A DNA stretch of 64,000 nt from Chamaecyparis obtusa (taxonomy: Eukaryota > Streptophyta > Pinopsida > Cupressales > Cupressaceae). Positions 1 through 12,758 of this stretch are shown here, piece after piece; position 1 is the stretch's first letter, and each line of letters begins with the position of its first letter. The stretch is from contig BSBK01002083.1 in the NCBI GenBank assembly GCA_027943335.1, positions 611,501-675,500 on the forward strand, in the 5' to 3' direction. Below the pieces are notes generated by a model. It ran no database searches and was not told the DNA's origin. It saw nothing but the letters and a program-made list of their open reading frames with translations. The translations under genes and the position numbers were made by a program.

Positions 1-1263
1 CTAGATGTCCCATACTAAAAGCTTTGTTGTAGTTTTCCAAAAACCTTCTATTCACTGATGCTAGGGATCACCCATGCGCGTGAAGACATCCCACACTTTT
101 ACGGCTCATAGTAGAGATAGTGGTTCCTTGGGAAGTGATGCCACTTGGAATTAAAATCTTGGTGTGCCTAAGAAGTGAGTGCATTGTAAGGGGGAGCTCA
201 TGCCTCCAAGCTGCTACGTTGTATGCTATGAGTAGGTGCGGATGAACTTTGTTCAAGTGGGAATTTAGTGGATATTGTCCTTCAAGACTAGGTTTTGATG
301 TGTTTGTTTAATTTTACAATAGCCATTATGTTTGATGTGGCTTGTGTGAGTGATCAAAAATCTTTAAGAACAATTTAAAAACACTCACCCTTAATCTCAC
401 AAGTTTTGCAAGAACATTTATAAAAAGAACTCATTGGTCACAAACATCCTCATTTTCCAAGCCTTGTGAACATAATAAATATTCATGAATATAAGTGTTG
501 GAACCTTATGGCATGATTAGGAGCTATCATTTTTCATATCCTTAGTCCTCATTTTTCATTTCCTAAGCCTCATTTTTGCATACCTTAGTTTGTATTGATT
601 TTGTCCCTTTTCTATTATCATTTTCAAGTCCTTGCATTTAGTCCTCACTCCAAGTCTTCCTAATAGCCTTTTTCACATAGAACCCTAGAAATTTTTGCAA
701 AAAAATCTAAACAAAATACAAATCTTAGAGTCTTTCCTTATGTTGATGAATAAAGGATCTTGACTTTCTTTGCCTTCTTTCAATAGTTTGTCATTTTTCC
801 ATTTTCAAACCAAATCCTACCTATGTCTTGGAGAATTTGATTTGGTCCTTTTATCATTTTGATCTTTTACCTCTTTTTCAAAGTCAAGATCCAATATTCA
901 GCTTCCTAAGGTTATACTCCTAGGTTTCTATTTTCAAAGATTTTCCTTTCAAAAAATTTCAAAATCCTAAGTCAAATTGCATAAAAACCCTATGTTTCAT
1001 ATCATATCTTAAGTCCAAAAATCCTAAAAAGATAATTAGATTTTGCATAATCATTCCAAATTTCCAAAAATCCAATTTTTTTTGTATTTTGTATATCTCC
1101 TAGGTTGCATTTTGCATTATCATTTCCTTAAAGTCCTTAAGTTGCATGTTCATCTCCTAAAACTTCAAAAAAGTCAAAAAAACATTGCATTTGCATATAG
1201 ACATCATGCTAGTGTTTACAAGGTCCCAAATATCTAAAAATAAACAAGATAATTACACACCCA
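1..1263. other. Unassigned AT-rich sequence upstream of element A gag
   Basis: I recognise no coding sequence here. The part from about 480 to 1260 is rich in short words such as TCCTAAG, CCTTAG and TCATTTTT and could be leader or LTR tail of the Tat-type element whose gag begins downstream. I could not find a primer-binding site or an LTR end, and could not match it to the 3' LTR at 28013, so the assignment is open. Confidence 0.4.
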
Positions 1264-2533
1264 TGTTCATGTCATAAGGAGAATCTCAAACACCCTTTGA
1301 TCCTAGAGATGGTGTGACCTTTCAACAAGTTGACCCAATCAACATGCAACCTCCAAGTGAGATGAGATAAATTCCCTATGACCCAAGACATGTCACATTT
1401 TCAAAAATGCCTACAAACACCCAAGAATTTTATAGTGTAAGACCAAGTGATTATATATGGAACTTGGGGTACCCCTCCAATACCTCACCAAGCCATCACA
1501 TGATTTAATGGGTTCCTCCACAAAAATTCAAACCCATCTTTGTACCTTTGCAACCAGGATGTGGAAGTGTTCCAATTAAACCTCGATAGGAACACCATAT
1601 GACATTTTATCAAGCCCCTCAAGAATCCTTTCAATCAAGATTTTTCCTAGAACAAATACATGACCCTCAATACACTTTCAATCCTAAGAACTCATCAAGT
1701 ACCTCGTCAAAGTCAAAAGATTCCCATACAAGCCATATTCATTCAAGGATTTGTCAAAAGAACAAATCAATGAAGCTATCAAAAATAAGACACTTCAAAA
1801 GACATTGGAATTTATCATATCTCAAGATGCAGAGTGATATCTCAAGGTATTGAAGAAAACAAATCATCAATTATTATTAGAAGAATAAAAGCAAGAACAA
1901 CCTGCTTTGGAAGAAACTCAACCTTTGATTATTTTGGATGAAGCTAAGGGGAAACAAGTTTTGGAAGAACCAACTACAAAGGTAATGCAAAAAGACCATG
2001 AAAAGCATTGACTATTGAAATTACTTAAAATAATACCTTCGTAAAAATTAATAACCCCTTATTCGATACAACATCTTCTCTCAGAATAATTGGTATGAAT
2101 AATGCTCTAAAAATGTATCCTAAAAGGACATTAAGGATTGATTTCAAGCAATGCACTCAAGAAACTCAATAAGAAGTACCAAAAGATGCATTCTCATTTT
2201 CTTTGGGGATGCCACATGTACCTTCTTTGGAATAAAGAAATAATACACAACAAAGTGGTCCTTTTCTATTAACTTATCCATCAATGCTAGAGAAGACTTT
2301 AAGTATGACATAAGGGAAAAATACAAGTGCACCAAATGTATCCATGGCACAAATGATAGATGCATCACATATGACAATCATGACTATGCCAAGTATGTAA
2401 AATGAAACCAAGAAGAAAAGTATCATATATATTTTTCCAATTCCACCAAGGATGATACAAAAAGAAAGTGTACCACAACAAATAAGTGTGTTTGTATCAC
2501 AACAAGTACCTATTTTGTAGAAAGGATCTATTT

Positions 2534-2623
2534 CATAGCAAGTACCTATTTCATAGCAAGTACATATTTCACAGCAAGTACCTATTTCACAACAAGTACC
2601 TATATCACAACAAGTACATCTAT
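2534..2623 (+). repeat. 18-bp minisatellite in element A gag (five units)
   Basis: Five consecutive 18-bp units of the type CACAGCAAGTACCTATTT encode a Q-Q-V-P/H-I-S hexapeptide repeat. The first Gln codon is TAG in units 1 and 2 (2536-2538, 2554-2556), CAG in unit 3 (2572-2574) and CAA in units 4 and 5. Sister units therefore show the Gln-to-stop conversion directly. A related degenerate unit lies just upstream near 2498. Confidence 0.85.
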
Positions 2624-3587
2624 GAAAATAAACACAAGCACAAGTTAATATGATATCTCAGACAAAGAAGAATATATCAAAGCATAAAATCCCAAATCTC
2701 ACTGAGATATTTTCTCCATTGGGATGTTATCAGGAACCAAAGAAACAACAACAATGCAATAAAGGAAACAATATCAAGTGGGGAAAGGATATCATCCTTC
2801 ACAAAATGTTCAATACCCACTCAAAATACAAGTGCATCAATAACCGTCTTTGCAAGAAAAATTCCAGCACCAACAATTTGTGCAACAAGTTCAACAATAG
2901 TTCCCACAACAAGCACAACAACAACAAAATTTGTGGCACTCTCAACAACAACAAATTGTACAAGGACCTCAACAACAATCATTTATACAAGAACCTCAGC
3001 AACAAAAATTTATACAAGCACCTCAACAGAAACAATTTGTAAAAAGATCTCAACAATAGAAATTAGTACAAGGACCTTAGCAACAAATATTGGTACAACA
3101 ACCTCAATATGTGCCAAAATATCATGAGCAAGTACCTCCATTTTATCAACAAAAATTACAGGATCCTCAACCAGAGACACAATGTCAGTCTCATCAGATA
3201 CTTCAATGACCACTCATATTATGATTGGGAAATTATCAAGATCCTCTTGTACCTCCACATGATACAATATCTACTGAATCTTTAGAAATAGAGACTCCTA
3301 GAACTGCAAAATAGACAAAGCAAGATCCTTCTCCCAATGATGACTTGACTTAAAAAATCAAGAATTTACATAAACAAATGGAGGCATTGAAATAGAACGT
3401 AAGAAGATACATTATACAGAAAGAGATTTGTGTCCAAATCCATTCACCAAGGATTTATATATGCCTCCTTTTCCAACCAATTTTGAAGTACCCAAGTTTG
3501 AGAAATACAAAGGGAAAGGTAATCCAATTGATCATATCCAAGAATTCTCTACCTCCTATATATAATTGCATAATGAGAAAACATACC

Positions 3588-3592
3588 TCATG
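3588..3592. repeat. Left target-site duplication of element B (TCATG)
   Basis: TCATG lies directly before the LTR start and is repeated exactly at 16812-16816 after the far LTR. It lies inside the gag of element A. Confidence 0.9.
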
Positions 3593-5214
3593 TGATGCAG
3601 AGGGTGTATGGAAGGACTGAATTCAATGATGAATGTTTTAACTTTTGTGAGGTTTAGGCACTTGCCCACTAACCCTTAAGACTCAAATGTATCAAGAAAT
3701 GGTCACACCCTCCCCAAATGGCTAATGCAAATGCACATGGTCCGTTTTAGTTGAATTTAAAATTATTTAATGAATTATAAGTTTTATAGCAACACCCAAT
3801 ACTCCTAAATGCTTAAATTGTCATCTAGGCCTAATAGCCCCTCTTATAGGTCACCAATGAGGTAAATAGGAAGTTTTCTCCAAACTTTATCAAGGAAAAA
3901 ACCTAACTCTATAGGTTTTAAGATACTCATTTGGACATTCAATAACATATCAGGAGATTTGCATATGTTGTTCCGAACAGTTTTACATATTTCCCAGACT
4001 GTACCCTAACAACAAGCATGAAATTAGACCAATTTACAAAGCATCTATAAGCCAGACTTCTCCCCTAACTCCAAGACTCTCAGAAGTCTTTAAAAACACT
4101 CCTAAACCACAAAATATATAATCAATTTGGTCCTTGGACACTTCCAAATAACAAAGCCCCAAATTGGCTCCAAATAATCCTCAAATCTAGGGCTTTATGA
4201 TTAAGTGCTCTCCCAACACTTTTGCATCAAAATAAAGGTGGATTCACCTTGTATGTGGTGTGTCTAGACACCTCAAAACATAAAAATCCACCTTGTTCAA
4301 GTAGATCTTCTACTGCTACTCCTTACCCACCATTTTCATGATTCTTCTCAACGCTATTTTAGTGATCACCAATATTCAACCTTCTATCTGCACATTAGAC
4401 TATTAGATTTATATGATAAAATTCAAGGATGGATCATTCCATGTGAATTAGTCAGCAATCATCCATGGAATGATCATCCAACCATTAGAACTATCAAAAG
4501 TTACAAGGAACATTGGTTTTTAATGACAATCAGCATTATTTGTTTGAATCAGTAATATAAATGAAATGCAAAACATCTACTATGGATTGAAAAAAATTTA
4601 ATAATTCCCTCATAGGTATTAGAACCTTCACTGATCAAAAGAAATGTAAAAACACCATCCAAAATGCAGAAATATTAAGTTTTTTTTTAATTGAAAACCA
4701 GTCACAATCTATACACCGGACATTCATTACTTATCTCTCTATCGTACAATGATCAATCTAAACTTAATAACCTTCTTCTCAACCATTTAAACCAATTTGG
4801 ATCAGTTACCATGTTTTTTTAGGCCTTAAACAATCTAATTTTAATTTCCCACCTAATTGTATCTAACCGTTGGAATTCAAAAATTTAAATTTTCCAACTT
4901 ACATTTTATTGCATAAATCAACTAAATAGCTTATTAAACTTGTCTATTAGATCCTTAGGAATTTATTAACCACTTATAAACCATTATAATACCACTAAGG
5001 ACCTAATCAACTCCATTTTAGCATTATGCTTTCATATCACCATTGATGATCCTAAGGTCCTTACCAAGCCCTTTAGGATTCATTACAAATTTATCACATT
5101 TATAGCCTTCAAAGGCCATGATTGGCTTCAACACATGCCAATTAAATTATTTAAACTCCTTCATTCTTTCTATCTTCCATAGGAATCCTACCATGCCCTG
5201 ATGCTCCTGCATCA
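3593..5214 (-). repeat. Element B LTR (3' LTR in element orientation)
   Basis: It begins TGATGCAGAGGGTG and ends CTCCTGCATCA on the + strand. It aligns end to end with the two pieces of the other LTR (shared words such as CACTTGCCCACTAACCCTTA and ATGGTCACACCCTCCCCAAA). The length is about 1.62 kb. No gene is carried. Confidence 0.92.
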
Positions 5215-5230
5215 TTCTCCCCACCTTCAA
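5215..5230 (-). other. Polypurine tract of element B
   Basis: On the minus strand the purine run GAAGGTGGGGAGAA abuts the 3' LTR, which starts TGATGCAGGAG. This is the expected primer site for plus-strand DNA synthesis. Confidence 0.75.
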
Positions 5231-5599
5231 ACAAACTCTTGTCCCAAGAGTGGCTCCATTTCTTCAATGCATCAATCTGATCATGTCTCATTGTCCATCT
5301 TTATTTAGGATTCAAGTAATCCCCAAGTGTAACTTTCTTTCTTCTTCTCCATCATGTATTCAGATGCCAAGGAATGTTAGGAATAAAGAATTTGTTTGTG
5401 TGTCCCTTCCTAGGATAGTATTGTTGCTTATATTGTTGCTTGGATTGTTGCTTGCATTTTGACTATATTGTTCATCCAATGTTCTTCATAGGTTGCCTCT
5501 ACAACTCATCCTTTCCTTCATCTTTTCTCTTCTTAAAAATAGGACAACTAATGGTCCCTACCTTCACACTTTTCAAATCCCAAAGTCATTTATCACTAG

Positions 5600-6061
5600 G
5601 ATTGTCCATGTTTCCTGAAAGTTCTCCATTTTCTAGCCAATATCTTGCTTCTTCTCAAAGATCTGATCCCAAAAAAAAATTACAATCTTTTCCTCCTCAT
5701 TATCCAAAGGTAATGGATTTATTTTATACTTCTCACCATTTTTGTGCACCAAGTATGTATTCTCAAACCCTTGATGAATTTTTCTCCTACTATGTTTCCA
5801 TGGTCTACCTAGAATTATATTGCCACATGTCATAGGAGTGGCATCATACTAAACCCTATCTTGATATGGACCAATAGAAAAATTTGCATAAGCCTTCTGA
5901 ATAACCACTACATGTTCCTTTTCGGTAACCCAAGTGGCCTTGTAGGGATTAGGATGGTCAAATGGTACAATTCCTAACTTGGAAACCATATCAGATGAAA
6001 CAAGATTGTTATGTGATCTAGAATCCACAATCAATCTACACAAATGCCTTTGTATAACCAA
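5600..6061 (-). pseudogene. Element B aspartic protease
   Basis: The minus-strand reading contains LCRLIVDSRSHNNLVSSDMV followed by KLGI and, further on, LGRPWKHSRRKIHQGFENTY. The first motif matches the retropepsin active site region, in which the canonical D-S/T-G is here D-S-R, so the essential Gly is lost. The second matches the segment that in plant gypsy elements joins protease to reverse transcriptase. Downstream (5215-5600) there is no reverse transcriptase homology. The domain would mature the Gag polyprotein in virus-like particles. A stop separates it from gag. Confidence 0.75.
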
Positions 6062-6089
6062 TTAGTTCTGAAAATGTTCACCTTTGGTT

Positions 6090-7273
6090 CTAAAACTTCC
6101 TCACATTGTCTTACCATCAAGCATTAACCAATCTTAGGATCTGTCATTCTTGGTCTAGGTGCTTCATTGTCTTCATCCTCTTGCACAAAATGTAATATCC
6201 TATCTTTGTCTTGGTCTGATTCCATCCATTTAGGATATCTAAATGACTAATGGACCACCTCATTACAATTAAAATATTTACATGTGAAAATACCATTGCC
6301 TCTTCCTCCAAATATTCCTCCTCTCTGATTTTTTGTAGGTTCCTTACCCTTATCTTTATCATTGCTTCTTTGAAATTATGCATTTATTTTGCAACCTCTT
6401 CCTCTGATGGTTCCTCCTCCTCTGTTGCTTTGCCTCTCACTCTTCCTCTTAAACTTCTCCTCTGCTCTAACTACAAGTTGAAAACATTCTCCTAAGGTCC
6501 TTGGTATATTCAACCCTATCTCATCCTATATGTTTTACTTTAGGCCATTGATGTACCTAGCCACCTTCTCATCTTAATATTCTATCCCTCCCCTAATGCT
6601 TAGGGTGTGAAATTTCTTTGTGTAGGAAAATATCTATGTCCCTCTACTTAAAAGTGTTGCCTCTCATCTTAGTTTTTATTGCCAAATCTGATGGCAAAAA
6701 TTGACCCTTTACTATAGTTTTCATTCTTTCCCAATTTGAAATCTTATTCAGTCCTCTTTCTATCCTCTCACTCTAAATACTAGTCTGCCATGTAAGGGTT
6801 GTACCTCTCAACCTTTCTTTTTCCAACTTCACTTTCTTCTCTTCTTCCACATCCTCTAAGTGAAATTAGTTTTCAAGTGCTTCTACCCATCCAAGCACCT
6901 CTTATGTATCCATCTTCCCTTGGTAGATTGGAAAATCTACATTAGTCTTACCATCAATACCTTGTACTGATTTTATTAACCTCATTATCCTCCTCTCTTC
7001 AAGATCATCTTCTTCTCTATGACACCTATTATCTTGTTCTCTATGGAACTCTCCTTCTTCTTCATGGTTTTCTTCATGAACCTCTTCCCTCCTAGGTTCT
7101 CTTCTCTCTTTATCTAATGCTTCTATCCTCTCAAAGAATTGAAGTCATTCTCTTCTCATGTGACTTTATTCTCTTTCCCTTGCTACCTCTAGTTCTCTCT
7201 TCCCTCTTTCCTTCTCCTCAATTGTTGCCTTTAACTCTTCAATTTCTCTTGACATCTGGTTCTTAGGTGCCAT
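6090..7273 (-). pseudogene. Element B gag
   Basis: The minus-strand frame opens with ATG at 7273, 36 bases inside the primer-binding site: MAPKNQMSREIEELKATIEE, a charged coiled-coil-like N-terminus rich in E, K and R. It runs through an acidic/basic linker into a retrotransposon gag segment (GKTNVDFPIYQGKMDT, KVKLEKERLRGTTLTWQ). A degenerate zinc knuckle appears near 6240-6290, reading YFNCNEVVH followed by a stop; the first Cys has become Tyr. Several stops and frame changes are present. The call rests on position after the primer-binding site and on the gag-type motifs. Confidence 0.75.
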
Positions 7274-7308
7274 AGCTACTTCAAACCTTTACCCAAATTT
7301 TCCCTGAT

Positions 7309-7320
7309 GCACTGATACCA
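7309..7320 (-). other. Primer-binding site of element B (initiator tRNA-Met type)
   Basis: On the minus strand TGGTATCAGTGC lies two bases after the LTR end (CTACATCA). It matches the usual TGGTATCAGAGC complement of plant initiator tRNA-Met with one difference. Confidence 0.85.
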
Positions 7321-7322
7321 CA

Positions 7323-7636
7323 TGATGTAGACGGTGTAGGGAAGGACCAAATTCAATGATGGATGTTTTAATTTTTGTGAGGTTTCGGCACTTGCCCACT
7401 AACCCTTAAGACTCAAATGTATCAAGAAATGGTCACACCCTCCCCAAATGGCTAATGCAAATGCACACGGTCTCTTTTAGTTGAATTCAAAAGGATTTAA
7501 TGAGTTATAATTTTTATAGCAACACCCAATACTCCTAAATTCTCAAACTATCATCTAGGCCTAATAGCCCCTCTTCTAGGTCACCAACGAGGTAAATAGG
7601 AACTTTACTCCCAACTTTCTCAAGACACCAACCTAA
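7323..7636 (-). repeat. Element B 5' LTR, first piece
   Basis: It begins TGATGTAGACGGTG and follows the left LTR base by base until CAACCTAA, where Copia-1 is inserted. The remaining part resumes at 15489. Confidence 0.9.
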
Positions 7637-9164
7637 TGATGAACTATAATTGATTGAATATCTGAATGAACTGAAGAAATAGTGATTAGAGATCACCAAG
7701 TACTGAAATGATATGTAAGATGATTAAATCAGTCAATATGTTATCATTGATGTCAACTAGTCTTGACAATACTTATCATGTTAGTTACAAATATCTGAAC
7801 ATCTGTTAGAGGAAGAAAAGATGAAGAATTGAGATATCTACATGAGAAAAAGATGGATATGACAAATAAGGATAAGGTAAACATTGGGTAACTTATTGAT
7901 GAGTTTATGGCTTTATATTGTTGACTTGAGCATGTTACATTAATCTATTATGAAGAAGATATTTGCAATTGAACAAGTCAATGTGGTCGGTAATTGAAGA
8001 TTTCTATATACACCGAGCCAGTGCAGTGTATACTGATTGATAGTATCAACCAAGCTAGTTTAACTAGTTATCACCGATGCATTTCTATATTAACCGAGTA
8101 TGGATGAAAACATTAAATGCAAAGAACAACCGACTAAAATTTGATGAGTAGGAATTGTTATGATTTCGAGATTAAGGATTAAGTTTTTTATGAGATCCAC
8201 GGCTAACAAAATTCAGAGAAGATCTAAAGGATGAGATTGAAACGTAACATTTTAATGACACATATGTCGATGAAGGTTTAAGAGGAAAAATGGACGAAGG
8301 AGATTAAGCAGAAAAATCTAATGGTTGATATGAAAATGGTTTACTTGTCTATATAAGAGATATGATTTTCATTGTTGAAACATTCCATAGGAAGAATACT
8401 GTAGAGATATCACGTGAAGACTTTATTCATGCATGCCTGATTAGACTGGTTATTGAAAGAACCAAACTGCAGAGTTAACCAAGCATCAGAGAACCATTTA
8501 CTGAGTGAAAGTAAGTTGAAGAATATTAAGGAAGTGAATATGATTAATGATCAGAGGGTTTGTATGGGATTAGCATAGATCTAAATATCTACAATTGAGT
8601 TGTATTTGAATCAGATCATACTATTTCAGTTTAACCATTGATTCAGAAAATCTCTTAACCGAGTGGACTTAACAGTATTATATTCTGCCCTATGTCATTC
8701 AAAGAATGTACATTGTTATCTTATTGACCCCATAGTGAATAATGGTCAAAAGTTAACTGTTAGTGATAAATCCCCTAACCAAGTCACACTTAACAGTGTG
8801 GTTGTAACCTTTAACAGAGTTGTCTCTTCACTAAGCTCACTTCAAAACAGTGAATTATTTTCGATTACCGGTCCCAGGTGGTTTTTCCCTTAACAAGGTT
8901 TCAATGTTAAATCATTGTGTTATATGTTATTTGTGATGAATTTTTTTTTTATCATACTTCACATACTGCATAATTGATTTGGTCGGTAATCATAGTTAAT
9001 TATTTACTGGTAATCGATAAATTGAATAGACAGATTGATATTTTATGTTACCGAGTTGCATAATTTGTTGGAATTATTTGATAAGGTACATCTTTGTTTT
9101 TGGGAATGTAGGATAATTGATCTAACTAATTCACCCCCCCCCCCCCCTCTTAGTTATTCTAACA
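7637..9164 (+). repeat. Copia-1 5' LTR
   Basis: It starts TGATGAACTATAATTG and ends TTCTAACA. A TATA box (TATATAA, 8350-8356) is conserved in the other LTR at 14662-14668 and would place transcription start just downstream. A run of 14 C (9134-9147) lies 17 bases before the end. Confidence 0.93.
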
Positions 9165-9166
9165 AT

Positions 9167-9178
9167 TGGTATCAGAGT
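9167..9178 (+). other. Copia-1 primer-binding site
   Basis: TGGTATCAGAGT starts two bases after the LTR end and matches the initiator tRNA-Met complement with one difference at the last base. Confidence 0.92.
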
Positions 9179-9230
9179 GTATTGGTTGCTTGGAATAAAG
9201 TTTTAAGGACTTTAACAGAAAGATTAAAAG

Positions 9231-10140
9231 ATGTATAAGAGGGAAGTGTCGAAGCTGAACAAGGACAACTTTACTACATGGAAAAGTTGGATGAGACTTC
9301 ACATATATGGAATTGGAGAATCTGCTATACCTTTACTTTAAAATGGCTACATACAACCGACGGTTGGTCCTTTGACTCTTGATCAATTGAGAGATCAACA
9401 TGAACATAATATTACTATGATAGAGATTGATGTTGCTCTATTTGATGCTAAATTTGAGGATGTTAAGGATTGCACTACAGCGAAGCAAATGTGGGATAAA
9501 CTTTCTCTATTTTATGGTGGTGATGCAAATGTGATGATAGCCAGAGCTAAAATCTTGAGAGGCAAATTTGATGACATGAAAATGAAGGAAGGAGAAAATA
9601 TCACACAGTACACAAACTAAATCAAAGAGGTAGTCAATGCTATCTGAGGAGCTGGTGGTATCATTTATGAAGATACAGTGGTAAGTAAGATAATAACAAC
9701 CTTGTTTCCTACTTATGCAATTAGGATATCTACTATTCATGAAATGAGGTATGCACCTGGTAGCACTCTTACTCTTGATAGTCTGATTGGAAAATTAATA
9801 ACTTTTGAGCTAAACAATTTTGATAATAGTGTGGTACCGAGTGTTGAGTTTTCTTTTATGTCTTCTCTAAAGATTGGTAAATCTAGCAGTAAGCACAATA
9901 TAAGGAATGAAAGTGATAGTAGTAGTGATGATAAGCTTGATGAACTTGAAGCTCTTATGGCCTAGAGACTACAAAAAGGTAAAGGTAGATATAAGGGAAA
10001 GTTACCTTTAGCTTGTTTTAATTGTAAAGTTGTCCATATTACTGCTAGATGTCCCAATAGGAAAGAGGAAGATAAAGACAGAGACCGATCTAGTGATGGA
10101 AGCTATGGAAGAAGGAACAATAGAGGTTACCCACACAAAA
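9231..10140 (+). pseudogene. Copia-1 gag with zinc knuckle
   Basis: ATG at 9231 opens a frame with LNKDNFTTWKSWMRLHIYG, then DVKDCTTAKQMWDKLSLFYG, then MKMKEGENITQYTN, all typical of the copia gag (UBN2-like) domain. A zinc knuckle follows near 10010-10060: CFNCKVVHITARC, spacing C-X2-C-X4-H-X4-C with the usual Gly replaced by Val. Stops interrupt at about residue 37, after TQYTN (TAA 9618-9620) and at 9963. A frameshift near 10135 moves the reading into the protease frame. The product would be the nucleocapsid precursor that packages the element RNA. Confidence 0.88.
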
Positions 10141-10880
10141 AAGAGACAACCAAGATCACAAAGATAAGGGCAAAAAGGCATGCTATCTTGTTGAAGAAGA
10201 TGACACCGACACCAACATTGATGATGATATAGAGGTAGTGTTTTTTGTAATGAAATATGATTCAGAAGAGGAGGAAAGGTAAGTAGAAACAACACTCATT
10301 TCTAAAGTTAGTAAAAATAATACTTGGATCATTGATAGTGGTTGTACACATCACATGACTAGTAATGAAGATAAGTTTTACCATCTTGAGCATTATAATG
10401 GAGGATCAGTAAAAATGGGAAATGACACACCTTGCATGGTTAAAGGAAAAGGATCTATTATGTTGAATGATAGAATTAGATGTGATAATGCATACTGGGT
10501 AAAAGAACTAAATTACAATTTGTTGAGTGTGGCACAACTTAATAACTTAGGTCATCGAGTGGCATTTCAAATCAAGAAGGTAAAGATCTATGATGAAAAG
10601 GGAAAGCTTGTCGGAATAGGAGGACAATCAAAAGGTAACTTATTTTATCTTGACAATGTTGAGACTTCTTGTTTACTCATGAAAAATGAAGATGCGTGGC
10701 TATGGCATCACAAGTTATGTCATGTAAATTTTGATAACATGATTAAGATCAATAAAAAGAGAAAAGTTAGAGGATTGCCTAGTCTAACCAAACCTGATCA
10801 TGTTATGTGCCATCAATGTCAAAAAGAAAAGATGACAAAATCTAGTTTTAAAAGTAAGACTACTCATCTAAAGTAATTTT
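10141..10880 (+). pseudogene. Copia-1 protease and GAG-pre-integrase
   Basis: The motif NTWIIDSGCTHHMT near 10320-10360 contains the copia protease D-S-G active site. Downstream VKELNYNLLSVAQLNNLGH and WLWHHKLCHVNFDNM lead into VMCHQCQKEKM; the last two supply the His-His-Cys-Cys zinc-binding segment before the integrase core. The frame stays open from 10355 to 10876, then ends in a TAA and a one-base shift just before the integrase catalytic core. Confidence 0.9.
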
Positions 10881-11670
10881 GGAGTTGGTTCACATCGACT
10901 TATGTGGTCCCATGAGAAATCAGAGCTACTATGGAGATAGATACTTGATTTTGTTTTTTGATGACTATACTAGATTGATGACAGTTATGTTCTTGAAAGA
11001 AAAATCTGAGGCATTCAAACTATTTAAATTGTATAAGGCTAAAGTAGAAAAAGAAACTAGAAAATAATTGAAGTTCTTAAGGTCTAATAGAGGAGGTGAG
11101 TTTGTTTCTGATGAATTCACTAACTTCTCTAATGAGGATGGTATAAAAAGGCAGGTTTCTACACCTAGAACACCACAACAGAATGGAATTGCTGAAAGGA
11201 GAAATAGATCTATAGTTGATTATGCTAGAACATTGATGATAGAGAAGAATGTTGCACAAATATACTGGAGAGAGGCAGTTAGCATAGCAGTATATGTCCT
11301 AAACCGAGTTCAACTAAAGAAAGACACAAACAAGACACCCTACAAGTTATGGTTTGGATACACACCGAGTGTAAGTTATTTCAAAATTTTTGGTAGCAAG
11401 TGTTATATTCTGAAAGATGATAGGAATGGAAAATTTGACTCTAAAGGTGATGAAGGAACATTCTTAGGATATTCTACTAAGATTAAAGCTTATAAATTTC
11501 TGAACAAAGTTACTAATAAGATGATAGAAAGTGCTAATGTAAAAGTTGATGAGTTTTTTGATAAGAATGATGTAGAAAGCATGAAGGAGCTGGAAGACTA
11601 TGGTAGGTTCACTTATGTTGAAGATCCAAAGTATCTACTGAAGCCACAGGCTGAATCTATCAAGCATTAG
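10879..11670 (+). pseudogene. Copia-1 integrase core
   Basis: Catalytic triad positions are visible. The first Asp is in LVHIDLCGP. The second position reads LRSNRGGEF, where Asn (AAT, 11086-11088) replaces the expected Asp. The Glu is in NGIAERRNRS. The C-terminal part has KIFGSKCYILKDDRNGKFD and GTFLGYSTKIKAYKF, the usual copia integrase tail. One stop (TAA, 11065-11067) divides the domain. The enzyme would insert cDNA into the host genome, and loss of the second Asp would abolish that. Confidence 0.92.
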
Positions 11671-11778
11671 GAATTGGAAAATGCTATCGAGAATCAACAA
11701 ATGGAAATCAAGAATCAGGAAGAAGCTCCCGAGCAGGAAATTATACCTGAACAGAATGAAGAATAGAAGAGAGATCAA

Positions 11779-12743
11779 GTGCTAGCAAGATTTTTTAGAA
11801 GACACCGTCCTGGGAACCAAATCATTGGAGATAAGAAAGTTGGCATGCTGACTCAAAGTAAGTTAAGACATAACACATGCTTAGTTTGTGAGTTTGAACC
11901 TAAGACTATTAGGGATGCTCTTGCAAATGAGGAATGGATAAATGCTATGAATGAGGAGATTGAACAAATTAAAAAGAATAAAACATGGACCTCAGTGCCT
12001 AGACCAAAAGATAAAAATGTTAACGGTAGTAAGTGGATTTTCAGGAATAAGCTAAATGACAATGGATAAGTTACAAGGAATAAGGCAAGACTTGTTTGCA
12101 AAGGATATGCACAAGAAGAAGGTATTGATTATGGTGAAACCTTTACACCTGTTGCTAGATTGGAAGGAGTTCAAATATTGCTTGCCTATGTTGCAGATAA
12201 GGGATTTATGGTATATCAAATGGATGTGAAATCAAAATTTCTAAATGGAATTCTTGAGGAGGACAACCTGAAGGGTTTATTGATCTGAATCAGAAAGACA
12301 TGGTATGTAGACTGCACAAAGCTTTATATGGACTGAAGCAAGCACCGAGGACATGGTATGAAAGATTACATGCTTATCTTATCAGTATTGGCTTTGTAAG
12401 AACTAGTGAAAATAGTAATTTGTACATGAAAGGAGATTTTGATGATAACATTTTGATTGTTGCAATATTTGTTGATGATATAATCTTTGGTGGACAAGAT
12501 CAGATTTGCAAATATTTTGCTGATGAAATGAGAAAGGAATTTGAGATGTCTATGTTTGGAAAGATTAAATTCTTTCTAGGTTTGCAGATTATACAACAAA
12601 AAGATGGGATTTTCATCACACAGTCAAAATACATTAAAGAAGTATTAAAAACTATTGGCATGGAAGATGCTAAACCTGTGGGAACACTAATGGTAACTGG
12701 TTGTAAATTAACAAAGGATGATGAGTCTACCAAGGTAAATTAG
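11779..12743 (+). pseudogene. Copia-1 reverse transcriptase
   Basis: Motifs in order: [64 protein letters not shown] (the usual A of KSAFLNG is K), [16 protein letters not shown] and FVDDIIFGG with the polymerase FVDD at 12468-12479. A stop at 12067-12069, a frameshift near 12262 and a TAG at 12741-12743 break the frame. It copies element RNA into cDNA. Homology is uninterrupted apart from these lesions. Confidence 0.92.
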
Positions 12744-12758
12744 ACTCTGTACCGATCT

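Larger units (their letters stand above)
1264..3592 (+). pseudogene. Element A gag, N-terminal half (degenerate)
   Basis: Translation in shifting frames gives a proline- and glutamine-rich protein. There is a Q-rich stretch at about 2855-3120 (runs such as QQQNLWHSQQQQ and FIQEPQQQ), then at about 3425-3592 a gag-like segment with motifs DLYMPPFPTNFEVPKFEKY and KGNPIDHIQEF. The latter is the usual start of the structured retrotransposon gag domain in gypsy elements, and it breaks off at KTYLM exactly where element B is inserted. The other half continues at 16817. Many stops are TAG at expected Gln codons. The protein would be the capsid/nucleocapsid precursor. The start codon is not determinable. 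Confidence 0.75.
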
